A stretch of 64,000 bases of DNA from JBKBRC01 sp046292345 (GTDB taxonomy: Bacteria > Bacteroidota > Rhodothermia > Rhodothermales > Rubricoccaceae): the NCBI GenBank assembly GCA_046292345.1, contig JBKBRC010000004.1:1-64000 (forward strand). The letters are read 5' to 3'. Both the position numbers and the translations under genes were made by a program. The notes under the pieces are model-generated. The model was not told the origin of the DNA. It saw only the letters and a program-made list of their open reading frames with translations, and searched no databases. This document shows positions 47,825 to 56,056 of the stretch, in pieces. Each line of letters begins with the position of its first letter. Positions within the stretch are counted from its first letter, which is position 1.

Positions 47825-47934
47825 GCTGACGCGCGGCGTCAGGGGGCCCGGGACGGCACAAGGTGCCGGGGGTGGGGCGGAAAGACGTGCCGCAAGACGC
47901 CTCTCTGCGGGCTGCGACGCGCATGGCCGGTGCG

Positions 47935-47950
47935 TGGCAGGCCCTTTGCC
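47935..47950 (+). promoter_or_regulatory. Sigma54-type promoter upstream of flgF
   Basis: TGGCAG-GCCCT-TTGCC matches the -24/-12 consensus TGGCAC-N5-TTGCW with correct GG-to-GC spacing. The expected transcript start would be about 22 bases before the flgF ATG. Its place at the head of the rod/ring operon supports it; a chance match cannot be ruled out in a single 64-kb window. Confidence 0.55.
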
Positions 47951-47984
47951 TTCGCGCTCGGGTACTTCGCCTGCCCCCGCGCCC

Positions 47985-48698
47985 ATGCTGCTGCGTCTCC
48001 GCAATGCCGCGGCCTCCATGGCCGACTTCGCGCGCCGCCAGGACCAGACGGCCAACAACCTCGCCAACGCCGCCACGGCCGGCTACCGCCGCGAGCGCGC
48101 CTTCACACGCGCCCTCGAGGCGCGCCTCGACGCCGAGGGCGCACCGCGCACCGAGCGCCGCACGATCGCGCACGCCGACCTGCAGCCCGGCCCGCTCGAC
48201 CAGACCGGCAACCCGCTCGACGTGGCGCTGGCCGGCGAGGGCTTCTTCGTCGTGGCCGGCGCCGACGGGGGCGCGCGCTACACGCGCGCCGGCGCCTTCA
48301 CGCGCGACGCCGAGGGCACCCTCCGCACGCCGAACGGCCTGGCCGTCATCGGCGCCGATGAGCAGCCGATCACGCTCCCCCGAGGCGACGTGGCCATCGG
48401 CGTCACCGGGGAGATTTTCGTCGACGGCCAGCCGGTGGCGCGCCTGCGCGTGGTCACGTTCGACGACCCGGCCGTGCTGCAGCGCCTCGACCAGACCACG
48501 TTCACGGCTACCGTTCCCGCGCGCGACCTCGAGGCGCCCGACGTGCGCCAGGGCTTCGTGGAGGCCTCGAACGTCAACCCGATCCGCGAGATGACCGAGA
48601 TGATCGCGCACTTCCGCCTGTTCGAGGCGCAGCAGAAGATGCTCCAGACCACCGACGCCGCGCTCGGCGAGGTCACGCGCACCCTCGGCCGCTTCTGA
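47985..48698 (+). CDS. flgF: Flagellar proximal rod protein FlgF
   Basis: A 237-residue rod protein of the flagellar axial family. It has the N-terminal heptad helix with the family motif DQTANNLANAATAGYRRER, the central GNPLDVALAGEGFFVV and TRAGAFTRDAEG segments, and the C-terminal QGFVEASNVNPIREMTEMI and LFEAQQKML helix. It is called FlgF rather than FlgG because of its order before a better FlgG match and its shorter, less typical ends. The start at 47985 places the axial helix at the N-terminus. Confidence 0.85.
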   Translation: MLLRLRNAAASMADFARRQDQTANNLANAATAGYRRERAFTRALEARLDAEGAPRTERRTIAHADLQPGPLDQTGNPLDVALAGEGFFVVAGADGGARYTRAGAFTRDAEGTLRTPNGLAVIGADEQPITLPRGDVAIGVTGEIFVDGQPVARLRVVTFDDPAVLQRLDQTTFTATVPARDLEAPDVRQGFVEASNVNPIREMTEMIAHFRLFEAQQKMLQTTDAALGEVTRTLGRF

Positions 48699-48789
48699 TG
48701 CACCCGGCGCGGGCGCCGCGCAGGCAAAGACCTGCCGCCCGCGCTGCTCGCCCACGGGTCTCTGCAGACGACCCCATCCCACCCCGCCC

Positions 48790-49566
48790 ATGCTCCGCGC
48801 CCTCCGCACCGCCGCCCTCGGCATGAAAGCTCAGCAGGCGAGCGTAGACAACACCGCGCACAACCTCGCCAACGCCAACACGACCGGCTTCAAACGCGCC
48901 TCGGTCGTGTTCCAGGACCTGCTCTACCAGACCGTCCAGGCCGGCGGCGAGGGCGAGGGCCGGCCGGCCGCGATGCAGATGGGCCTCGGCGCGGCGCTCG
49001 TGGCGACGGCCCGCGCGCACCAGCAGGGCAGCCTGACGCAGACCGGCGCCGCGCTCGACCTCGCCATCTCCGGCGACGGCTTCTTCCAGGTCGCCCGCCC
49101 CGACGGCACGGTCGCGTATACGCGCGACGGCACGTTCACGCTCGACGCCGAGGGCCGCGTCGTGACGCAGAGCGGCTTCGCGCTCGAGCCCGGCCTCGAG
49201 ATCCCGCCCGGCACGCTCGAGATCCAGATCGCCGCCGACGGCGTCGTGCGCGTGCGCGTCCCCGGTACGACCGACCCCGTCGAGGTCGGGCAGCTCGAGC
49301 TGGCACGCTTCGTCAACCCGGGCGGCCTGCGCGCCGCCGGCGGCAACCTGTTCGAGCAGACTGAGGCCAGCGGCGAGCCCACGATTGCCCCCCCCGGCGA
49401 GGACGGCCTCGGGCTTGTTCGCCAGGGCTTCGTCGAAGCCTCCAACGTGGACGTGGTGCAGGAGATGGTGGACCTCATCACGGCGCAGCGCGCCTACGAG
49501 ATGAACTCCAAGATGGTGACCACGGCCGAGGAGATGATGCAGATCGCCAACAACATCAAACGATGA
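48790..49566 (+). CDS. flgG: Flagellar distal rod protein FlgG
   Basis: A 258-residue distal rod protein. The canonical features are MLRALRTAALGMKAQQ, VDNTAHNLANANTTGFKR, SLTQTGAALDLAISGDGFF and the C-terminal RQGFVEASNVDVVQEMVDL, ITAQRAYEMNSKMV, MMQIANNIKR. Its stop overlaps the ATG of flgA (ATGA). A 106-bp tail of this gene appears again after the N gap, because of overlapping contig ends. Confidence 0.95.
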   Translation: MLRALRTAALGMKAQQASVDNTAHNLANANTTGFKRASVVFQDLLYQTVQAGGEGEGRPAAMQMGLGAALVATARAHQQGSLTQTGAALDLAISGDGFFQVARPDGTVAYTRDGTFTLDAEGRVVTQSGFALEPGLEIPPGTLEIQIAADGVVRVRVPGTTDPVEVGQLELARFVNPGGLRAAGGNLFEQTEASGEPTIAPPGEDGLGLVRQGFVEASNVDVVQEMVDLITAQRAYEMNSKMVTTAEEMMQIANNIKR

Positions 49567-49591
49567 GCCGCCTGGCAACGAGCCGCCTGGC

Positions 49592-49691
49592 NNNNNNNNN
49601 NNNNNNNNNNNNNNNNNNNNNNNNNNNNNNNNNNNNNNNNNNNNNNNNNNNNNNNNNNNNNNNNNNNNNNNNNNNNNNNNNNNNNNNNNNN
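49592..49691. other. Scaffold gap of 100 N with duplicated flgG/flgA flanks
   Basis: Bases 49486-49591 and 49692-49797 are identical (106 bp): the end of flgG and the start of flgA. The gap sits in a 15-bp tandem array at the flgA start. Removing one copy gives a normal flgG-flgA junction, so no sequence need be missing. Confidence 0.9.
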
Positions 49692-49772
49692 CAGCGCGCC
49701 TACGAGATGAACTCCAAGATGGTGACCACGGCCGAGGAGATGATGCAGATCGCCAACAACATCAAACGATGA
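49692..49772 (+). other. Artefactual second copy of the flgG 3' end
   Basis: This repeats the last 27 codons of flgG including the stop. It is an assembly duplicate and should not be counted as a gene fragment. Confidence 0.85.
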
Positions 49773-50506
49773 GCCGCCTGGCAACGAGCCGCCTGGCAAC
49801 GAGCCGCCTGGCGCTGCTGGCGCTGCTCCTCGCGGCGCCGCACGCGGCGGGGCAGAGCAGCGCACGCGCAACGCCCGAGGCGGTCGTGGCGGCGGCGGCG
49901 CAGGCGGCGCTCGAGGTGCATTTCCCCGAGGCCGCGCCTCGCCTCGGGGTGCGCGTCGAGCGGCTCAGCCCGGCCCTGGCATCGGCGGTGGCCGCGGGGG
50001 AGGCGCTCGACGTGGCCTGGCCGGGCGCGGGCGTGCCGCGCGGGCTCACGCGCGTCACCGCGCGAGCGGCCGGCGCTCCGGCCGGATGGGCCCTGCTTCG
50101 CGTGGCCCACCGCGACACGGTGCTCGTGGCCCGGCGCGCCCTCGCCCGCGGTACGGCGCTCGCCCCCGAGGCCTTCGAGACGGCCGTCATGGAGACGACG
50201 GCGCTGCGCACGCCTCCGGCCGATCCGGCAGCACTCGCCGGCCCCGGTGCCGTGCTGCGCCGCGCGCTCCGCGCCGGCGACGTCCTGCGCGCGGCCGACG
50301 TGGCGCTCCCGCCCGAGGTCCCCGTCGGCGCGCCCGTGACGGTCCGCTACGTGCGGGGCGGCGTCGCGCTCGCTCTGGCGGGCCACGCCCGCGAAGCCGG
50401 CCGCACCGGCGATGCGATCCGCGTCTACAGCCGCGCCACCGGCGCTACCTACCGTGTCCGCCTCACCCGCCCCGACGAGGGCGAGTGGCTCGAAACCCTC
50501 CGCTGA
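49769..50506 (+). CDS. flgA: FlgA: flagellar P-ring assembly chaperone
   Basis: A 245-residue periplasmic protein with a signal peptide that begins with tandem TSRLA repeats (15-bp array, start of gene) and ends near AAGQS. The C-terminal SAF/FlgA domain shows DTVLVARRALARGTAL, LRRALRAGDVLRAADV, GAPVTVRYVRGGVALALAG and GDAIRVYSRATGATYRV. FlgA helps FlgI assemble into the P ring. The ATG at 49769 is the post-gap copy of the start at 49563 and overlaps the flgG stop by four bases. Confidence 0.88.
   Translation: MSRLATSRLATSRLALLALLLAAPHAAGQSSARATPEAVVAAAAQAALEVHFPEAAPRLGVRVERLSPALASAVAAGEALDVAWPGAGVPRGLTRVTARAAGAPAGWALLRVAHRDTVLVARRALARGTALAPEAFETAVMETTALRTPPADPAALAGPGAVLRRALRAGDVLRAADVALPPEVPVGAPVTVRYVRGGVALALAGHAREAGRTGDAIRVYSRATGATYRVRLTRPDEGEWLETLR
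49771..49815. repeat. 15-bp tandem array at the start of flgA
   Basis: Two exact copies and one partial copy of gagccgcctggcaac begin one base after the ATG and encode SRLAT repeats in the signal peptide. A truncated version lies before the gap at 49565-49591. Confidence 0.9.
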
Positions 50507-50511
50507 CCCCC

Positions 50512-51171
50512 ATGCGTCCGCTGCTCATGCCGCCGCCCGTGGCCGCCGCCCTCCGCGCGGCATGGCCTCTCGCCATTCTGCTGCTCGCGGCCGCGCCCGC
50601 CGCCGCGCAGTCGCTCTACGCCGACCCGCTCGCGCGCCGCGCGGGCGACCTGATCACGGTCGTGCTCGCTGAGCGGACCGCCGCGCAGCGCGGCAGCGCC
50701 TACGAGGACAACGCCAACGCCTCGGCCAGCGGGGCAGCCAGCCTCGGCACGCTCGGCGGCCGCTTCGGCGTCGACGCGCAGGTGGCGCAGGCGGCCGAGG
50801 CCCGCAACCGCACCGTGCAGTCCGACCTGCTCAGCGGCACCGTCACGGTCGTGGTGCAGGAGGTGGACGCTGCCGGCAACCTCGTCATCGCCGGCGAGCG
50901 CCTGCTCGACGTCAACGGCGTCAGCCATCGCCTGCGCGTGGCCGGGCTCGTTCGTCCCACCGACGTGCGCGCCGGCAACACGGTCTTCTCCTACCAGATC
51001 GCCAACGCGCAGGTGGACTACGTGCAGACCGGCGGCTTCCGCCGGCGCCTGTTCAACCCGGCCACACTTGTACGCGCCGGGCTCCTCGCCGTGGTCGCTG
51101 GCGCGGCCGTCTTCGGCGCGAGCCAGCTGGCGGGCGGCGCGCCCGCCGCTCCGGCTGCCGGCGGCGAATGA
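50512..51171 (+). CDS. flgH: FlgH: flagellar L-ring protein without a lipobox
   Basis: A 219-residue outer-membrane ring protein. Family segments are SLYADPLARRAGDLITVVLAE, VTVVVQEVDAAGNLVIAGE and LRVAGLVRPTDVRAGNTVFSYQIANAQVDY. The E. coli protein is a lipoprotein, but here the signal peptide ends in AAAPAAAQSL and the protein appears to have no cysteine, so it must be held in the outer membrane another way. A hydrophobic helix near the C-terminus (LVRAGLLAVVAGAAVFGASQ) is unusual and might serve as anchor. It overlaps the possible upstream start of flgI (ATGA at 51168). Confidence 0.9.
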   Translation: MRPLLMPPPVAAALRAAWPLAILLLAAAPAAAQSLYADPLARRAGDLITVVLAERTAAQRGSAYEDNANASASGAASLGTLGGRFGVDAQVAQAAEARNRTVQSDLLSGTVTVVVQEVDAAGNLVIAGERLLDVNGVSHRLRVAGLVRPTDVRAGNTVFSYQIANAQVDYVQTGGFRRRLFNPATLVRAGLLAVVAGAAVFGASQLAGGAPAAPAAGGE

Positions 51172-51212
51172 CCGGCTCCTCCCGATTCCTCTGCGCCCCG
51201 AGGCGCCCCGCC

Positions 51213-52328
51213 ATGCGTCCGCTCCTCTGCGTGCTGCTCGCGCTCGCCGCCGCGCCGCTCGCCCCGCCCCTCGCTGCGCAGCCGGCCCAGGCCAACGCGC
51301 GCCTCAAAGACCTCGTCGTGCTCGAGGGCGCTGCGCCGGTGCAGCTCACCGGCTACGGCCTCGTGGTGGGCCTCGACCGTACCGGGGACCGCGCCAGCGG
51401 GCGCTCCGGCTCGCCCCACACCGTGCAGAGCATCGCCAACATGCTGCTGCGCTTCGGCATCGCCGTGGACCCGGCGCACGTGGCGGCGCGCAACACGGCC
51501 GCCGTCATGGTCACGGCCACGCTCGACCCGTTCGCCGGGCCGGGCGCCCGCGCCGACGTGACCGTCGCCTCGCTCGGCGACGCGCGCTCGCTCGCCGGCG
51601 GCGTGCTGCTCCAGACGCCCCTCGTGGACCCCGCCACCAACGCGGTCTACGTGATGGCCCAGGGCCCGGTCTCGACGGGTACGCTGCTGGCCTCCGCGGC
51701 GGGCTCGGGCGTGCGCACCGGCCCCACGAATACGGCCCGGGTGCCCGGCGGCGGGCTCGTCACGGCTGCGCCGCCGCTCGCGCTCGGCGGCGCGCAGGCC
51801 GGGCTGATCCTGCGCCAGCCCGACTTCACCAACGCCGTCCGTGTAGCCGAGGCCGTCAACGGCGCTTTTCCGGGCGCCGCGCAGCCCGTCCATGCCGGGC
51901 TCGTGCGTGTCAACGTGCCCGAGGGCGGTCTGCCGGCCCTGATGGCGTCGCTCGAGGGCCTTTCGGTAGCCGTGGACGTGCCGGCGCGCGTCGTGATCAA
52001 CGAGCGCACGGGCACGATCGTGGCCGGCGGCGACGTGCGTCTGGCCGAGGTCATGATCACGCACGGCGGCCTGACGATCGAGACGCAGGTGGATCCCGTG
52101 ATCGCGCAACCGGCGCCGTTCGGGCGTGGCGAGACCGTGCGCGCCCGCGCCGGCGCGGCGCGCATCGATCAGCAGCCGGCGCGCAGCGTCGTCCTGCCAC
52201 CCAACGCCGACGTGGCCGGCCTCGCCGCCGCGCTCAACGCGCTCGGCCTGACCGCGCGGGACATCGTCTCGGTCTTCCAGGCGCTCGACCGCGCAGGCGC
52301 GCTGCAAGGCGAGCTCGTCATCCTCTGA
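51213..52328 (+). CDS. flgI: FlgI: flagellar P-ring protein
   Basis: A 371-residue periplasmic ring protein. A signal peptide (MRPLLCVLLALAAAP) ends near PLAAQ. Family segments are ARLKDLVVLEGAAPVQLTGYG, VVGLDRTGDR, HTVQSIANMLLRFG, ARNTAAVMVTATLDPFAGPG, VVINERTGTIVAGGDVRLAEV and ITHGGLTIE. An in-frame ATG at 51168 overlaps the flgH stop and would add 15 residues before the signal peptide; 51213 gives the more regular signal sequence. Confidence 0.93.
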   Translation: MRPLLCVLLALAAAPLAPPLAAQPAQANARLKDLVVLEGAAPVQLTGYGLVVGLDRTGDRASGRSGSPHTVQSIANMLLRFGIAVDPAHVAARNTAAVMVTATLDPFAGPGARADVTVASLGDARSLAGGVLLQTPLVDPATNAVYVMAQGPVSTGTLLASAAGSGVRTGPTNTARVPGGGLVTAAPPLALGGAQAGLILRQPDFTNAVRVAEAVNGAFPGAAQPVHAGLVRVNVPEGGLPALMASLEGLSVAVDVPARVVINERTGTIVAGGDVRLAEVMITHGGLTIETQVDPVIAQPAPFGRGETVRARAGAARIDQQPARSVVLPPNADVAGLAAALNALGLTARDIVSVFQALDRAGALQGELVIL

Positions 52329-52373
52329 TGCCGCGTCACGAGTGCCCGTCCCACGCCGCGTTCAGCGCTCGCC

Positions 52374-53003
52374 ATGTTGATCCACGCCGCCTCCGCTAGC
52401 CCCGCCCCCGGCGCTGTGCGCGCGGCCTCCCCCGAGGAAGCCGCGGCGCAGTTCGAAGCGCTGCTCGTGCGCCAGATGGTCCAGATCATGACCCGGGAGC
52501 TGTTCCGCGACGCGGGCGGCGTGAGCGCGCAGGCGGACCTCCAGCAGGACGCGCTCGTCAACGTGCTCACCGAGCGCCTCGTCGCCGCCGACGTGCTCCG
52601 CGTGCGCGACGTGCTCGTGCGGCAGTGGGATCGTGAGGGCGCGCTGCCGCACGGCGCCCCGGCCGGCCGCGCGGCAGCGGCGCGGCGCCCGGATCCGCTC
52701 GCGCCCGATGCCTACCGGCCGCTGCCGGGAGGCGCCCGCACTCCGGGGGCGCCCTATGCCAGCAACCTCTTCGGGACGAGCGCCTACCGGCCTTTCGGGA
52801 CCGACCATCTCGAGCCGGCCGCGCGCGAGGCGGCCTACGCGCTGCCCTACAACCGCGCGCGCCTGGCCACAGCTCCGGCTGCAGACCCGGAGCCGCGCCC
52901 GGGCTCCGCCGCCGCGCGCCCCGGTCGCCCGGCCCCCGTCACGCGCGACCGCGCCGAGGCCCTGCGCGAGCACGAGAGCCATTACCTCTACTACGAGGAG
53001 TGA
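52374..53003 (+). CDS. flgJ: FlgJ-like rod-binding protein without muramidase domain
   Basis: A 209-residue protein. Residues about 18-85 match the FlgJ N-terminal rod-binding domain (EEAAAQFEALLVRQMVQIMTR, FRDAGGVSAQADLQQDALVNV, LTERLVAADVL). The remaining Pro/Arg/Ala-rich part lacks the glucosaminidase domain fused in E. coli, so peptidoglycan cutting for rod passage must come from another enzyme. It starts 45 bp after flgI. Confidence 0.85.
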   Translation: MLIHAASASPAPGAVRAASPEEAAAQFEALLVRQMVQIMTRELFRDAGGVSAQADLQQDALVNVLTERLVAADVLRVRDVLVRQWDREGALPHGAPAGRAAAARRPDPLAPDAYRPLPGGARTPGAPYASNLFGTSAYRPFGTDHLEPAAREAAYALPYNRARLATAPAADPEPRPGSAAARPGRPAPVTRDRAEALREHESHYLYYEE

Positions 53004-53092
53004 GGCTCCCCGAGGCCAACCCTCTAGCCGCCCCACGCAGCCGGGCAAAATCCGCGCGCCGCCTTTACCTCCGGTCCTGCCCGCCGACAACG

Positions 53093-53608
53093 ATGAACAC
53101 CACCTTCGCTCCTGTGATCGACGCGCTCTGCACTGCCCTCGCCGACGAGGCCGACGCGCTCGCCCGCCTCGGCGACTGCGCGCGCGCGCAGCTCGACGCG
53201 CTCCGGGCAGGGGCGTCGGACGCGCCCCGCTTCGAGGAGGCGGGTCTGGCAACGGCCGAGGCCGTCGCGGCGCTCGAGGCAGCCGGCCAGGCGCGCGCCC
53301 GGCGCCTGCGCCTGCTCGCGCGCACGCTCTCGCTTCCAGAAGACGCGCCGCTGCTGCGCCTCGCCGGGTGCCTCCCGCCGGCCGAGGCCGAGCGCCTCCG
53401 CGTCGCCCGCGCGCGCGCGCGCGCGGCGGCCGAGGCCGCCTCGGAGCGCTGCGAGGCGCTCGCGTTCGCGCTCTCGTACGCCGCCAGCATCGGGCGCGAG
53501 ACGCTCGGCGCGTGGCGCGCGCTCGGCACGACGCCGGCGGCCCACTACACTGCCGCCGGAGCCGCCGCCGCCGCCGCGCCGCGCGCCCTCGTCAACCGCA
53601 CCGGCTGA
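53093..53608 (+). CDS. flgN: FlgN-like flagellar chaperone
   Basis: A 171-residue all-helical cytoplasmic protein between flgJ and flgK, the usual place of FlgN, which holds FlgK and FlgL before export. Long amphipathic helices (FAPVIDALCTALADEADALARL, ATAEAVAALEAAGQARARRL, AERLRVARARARAAAEAAS) and the C-terminal ETLGAWRALG fit the family. Sequence similarity is weak, so the name rests largely on position. The stop codon lies in a 14-bp tandem array. Confidence 0.7.
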   Translation: MNTTFAPVIDALCTALADEADALARLGDCARAQLDALRAGASDAPRFEEAGLATAEAVAALEAAGQARARRLRLLARTLSLPEDAPLLRLAGCLPPAEAERLRVARARARAAAEAASERCEALAFALSYAASIGRETLGAWRALGTTPAAHYTAAGAAAAAAPRALVNRTG

Positions 53609-53641
53609 CCCGCACCGGCTGACCCGCACCGGCCGAACCGC
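53600..53641. repeat. 14-bp tandem array spanning the flgN stop codon
   Basis: Two exact copies and one variant of accggctgacccgc. The stop TGA of flgN lies in the first copy, and the second repeats it. In the third copy tga has become cga. Confidence 0.9.
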
Positions 53642-53656
53642 AACGAGAACGAGCTG

Positions 53657-55021
53657 ATGAGCATCAACGGACTCCTCCAGATGGGCCGCCGCTCCCTCAT
53701 GGCGAGCGAATCGGCCATGCAGACGACCGGGCAGAACATCTCCGGGGCGGGCGTGGAAGGCTTCAGCCGGCGCCGCATTGCCCTGAGCGGGGTCAAGACG
53801 CCGCTCGGGGGCGTGCGCATGCCTGCGGCGCCGGGCACGTTCCGCGGCGCCGGCGTGGCCGTCTCAGGCTACGAGCGGCTCCGCGACGGCCTGCTCGATG
53901 CCGCCGCACGCGCCGCGCGCGCGGGCCTCGGGGCGGCTGAGGAGGAACTGCGCGCCGGCATGGTGCTCGAAGGCGCCTTCGCCGACGGGCCGGCCAGCCT
54001 CGGCGCCTCGCTCCGCGCGTTCTGGAACGCCTTCGCCGACGCCGCCGACGCGCCGACCGACCTCGGCGTGCGCGGCGTGCTCTTGCAGCGCGCCGATGCG
54101 CTCGCGGGCGCCTTCCACCGCTACGACGCCGCGCTCGGGCGCCTGGCCGACGACACGCGCGGCGCGCTCGGGCAGACGGTCGAGCAGTTCAACACGCTCG
54201 TCGGCGAGGTGGCGCGCCTCAACGAAGCCGCCGCGTCGGCCCGCGCCGCCGGGGCGCCCGACTTCGCCGCCGAGGACGAGCGCGACCGCGCCCTGCGCAC
54301 CCTGGCCGAGCTGGCGCCGCTGCGCGTCGACGCCGAGGCCGACGGCTCGGTCACCGTCTCGGTGCAGGGCATGAGAGTCGTGCAGGGCCGCGAGGCCCGC
54401 CTGCTCGAGCAGGTCGGCCCGCCCGATCCCGCCGACGCCGTCCGCTTCCGCGGCACGGGCGTGCCGTTCCGCCCGGGCAGCGAGGGCGGCGGGCGTCTCG
54501 GCGGGCAACTTCGCACGCTCGGCGAGACGATCCCCGCGGCCCGCGGGGCGCTCGACGCGCTCGCGACGCGGCTGACGCAGGAGGTCAACGCCGCGCACGG
54601 AGCCGGCTACGGCCTCTCCGGCGCGACCGGCCTCGCCTTCTTCGACCCCGCCGGCACGAGCGCGGCGGCGTTCCGCCGCTCACCGGACCTGACGGATCCC
54701 CGCGACGTCGCGCTCGCCGGGCAGCCCGGCGAGACGGGCGACGCGACGGTCGCGCTTGCGCTGGCCGGGCTGCGCGCCGGCTTCGAGGAGGAAGCGGCCG
54801 CCCTCACAGCTGCCCTCGGGCGCGGCGTCGCCACGGCGCGCGCCGCCACGGCGGCCGGGAGCGCGCTCGTGGCGCACGCCGACGCGCTCGCCGAGTCCGT
54901 CGCCGCCGTCTCGCTCGACGAGGAGATGACGCGCCTGATCCAGTACCAGCAGTCGTACGCCGCCTCGGCGCGCGTCATCTCGGCCGCGCAGTCCATGTTC
55001 GATACGCTGCTCACGCTCTGA
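53657..55021 (+). CDS. flgK: FlgK: hook-filament junction protein 1
   Basis: A 454-residue axial protein joining hook and filament. The N-terminal helix (INGLLQMGRRSLMASESAMQ, TTGQNISGAGVEGFSRRR) is typical, as is the GVAVSGYERLRDGLLDAAAR segment. The C-terminal region (DALAESVAAVSLDEEMTRLI, QYQQSYAASARVISAAQSMF) also fits, ending in DTLLTL. It is shorter than E. coli FlgK (547), lacking part of the outer domains. Its last codons and stop are repeated six times downstream in an 18-bp array. Confidence 0.94.
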   Translation: MSINGLLQMGRRSLMASESAMQTTGQNISGAGVEGFSRRRIALSGVKTPLGGVRMPAAPGTFRGAGVAVSGYERLRDGLLDAAARAARAGLGAAEEELRAGMVLEGAFADGPASLGASLRAFWNAFADAADAPTDLGVRGVLLQRADALAGAFHRYDAALGRLADDTRGALGQTVEQFNTLVGEVARLNEAAASARAAGAPDFAAEDERDRALRTLAELAPLRVDAEADGSVTVSVQGMRVVQGREARLLEQVGPPDPADAVRFRGTGVPFRPGSEGGGRLGGQLRTLGETIPAARGALDALATRLTQEVNAAHGAGYGLSGATGLAFFDPAGTSAAAFRRSPDLTDPRDVALAGQPGETGDATVALALAGLRAGFEEEAAALTAALGRGVATARAATAAGSALVAHADALAESVAAVSLDEEMTRLIQYQQSYAASARVISAAQSMFDTLLTL

Positions 55022-55111
55022 CCCTTGCTCACGCTCTGACCCTTGCTCACGCTCTGGCCCTTGCTCACGCTCTGGCCCTTGCTCACGCTCTGGCCCTTGC
55101 TCACGCTCTGA
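55010..55111. repeat. 18-bp tandem array spanning the flgK stop codon (about 6 copies)
   Basis: The unit ctcacgctctgacccttg starts at 55010, 55028, 55046, 55064, 55082 and 55100 (last partial). Copies 1, 2 and 6 carry TGA, while copies 3-5 carry TGG. Copy 1 provides the flgK stop. It fills the whole spacer up to the flgL start. Confidence 0.95.
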
Positions 55112-55121
55112 CACCCCGCCG

Positions 55122-56024
55122 ATGCTTCGTCCGCTAGCGCCTACGCTCGAGCGCGGCCTGGCCGCGCAGCGCCCGCTGCCGGGCGTGGCCGACCTGCGCG
55201 CCTCGCTCGCGCGCCTGCAGGAACAGGCCGTGACAGGCCTGCGCGTCAACCGCGCCTCCGACGACCCGCAGGCCTACGCGCAGGCCCGCCGCTTCGAGGC
55301 CGAGGCCGGGCGCCTCGAGCAGTACGGCCGCGCCGTGCAGGCGGCGCGCCTGTGGGCGGACGAGACCGCGCTCGCGCTCGACGCCATGACGACGCTCGCC
55401 GGCGAGGCCGTGCTCGCCGGCACGCGCGCGGCCAACGAGACCTTCTCCGAGGCCGACCGCGAGGCCATGGCCTCGCGCGTTGAGGCGCTTGCCGAGCAGC
55501 TCGTGGCGCGCCTGAACGCGCGCGTCGGTGACGAGTACGTCTTCGGCGGCAACCGGACCGACGCGCCGCCCTTCGACGCCGCCGGGGCGCCTACCGGAGA
55601 CCTCTCCGGCCGGCGCGTGCGCGCCATCGGGCCCGAGACGCGCCTCGCCGTCAACGTGCCCGGCACGGACGTGCACGAGGCCCCCGGCGTCGGCAGCATC
55701 CCCGAGGCCTTTGCCGCGCTCGCTGCGGCGCTGCGCAGCGGCGAGCGCGCGCCGCTCCAGCAGGCGATCGCGGGCATGGAACGTGTACAGGCGCACTACG
55801 CCGAGACCGCCGGCCGCTACGGCGAGACCGCCGCGCGTCTGACCGACGCCGCGTACGTGCTCGATGACGCGGCCGTGCTCGTCGCGCGGCGCCGCTCTGA
55901 GGCCGAGGACGCCGACATGTACACGGTCATCGCCGAGATGCAGCGCGCGCAGACGCAACTCGAAATCGCGCTCCGCACGGCGGCCGACGCCCAGCAGCGC
56001 ACCCTCCTTGACTACCTCCGCTGA
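55122..56024 (+). CDS. flgL: FlgL: hook-filament junction protein 3
   Basis: A 300-residue flagellin-like junction protein. The N-terminal half has the flagellin/FlgL pattern (LQEQAVTGLRVNRASDDPQA, ADETALALDAMTTLAGEAVL). A short variable centre begins with VGDEYVFGGNRTDAPPFDA, typical of FlgL. The C-terminal helix AEDADMYTVIAEMQRAQTQL ends at LLDYLR. It follows flgK as in most flagellar clusters. Confidence 0.9.
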   Translation: MLRPLAPTLERGLAAQRPLPGVADLRASLARLQEQAVTGLRVNRASDDPQAYAQARRFEAEAGRLEQYGRAVQAARLWADETALALDAMTTLAGEAVLAGTRAANETFSEADREAMASRVEALAEQLVARLNARVGDEYVFGGNRTDAPPFDAAGAPTGDLSGRRVRAIGPETRLAVNVPGTDVHEAPGVGSIPEAFAALAAALRSGERAPLQQAIAGMERVQAHYAETAGRYGETAARLTDAAYVLDDAAVLVARRRSEAEDADMYTVIAEMQRAQTQLEIALRTAADAQQRTLLDYLR

Positions 56025-56056
56025 GCCGTCGGGCTCGCCTCAACGCACTCCTCCTG

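Noticed and set aside
49563..49772. A second, short flgA-start/flgG-end reading frame through the N run
   Set aside because: It exists only because duplicated contig ends flank the gap.
53064..53091. Sigma28-like site before flgN (CCGACAAC)
   Set aside because: It ends two bases before the flgN ATG, so transcription would begin inside the gene; the -35 part is poor.
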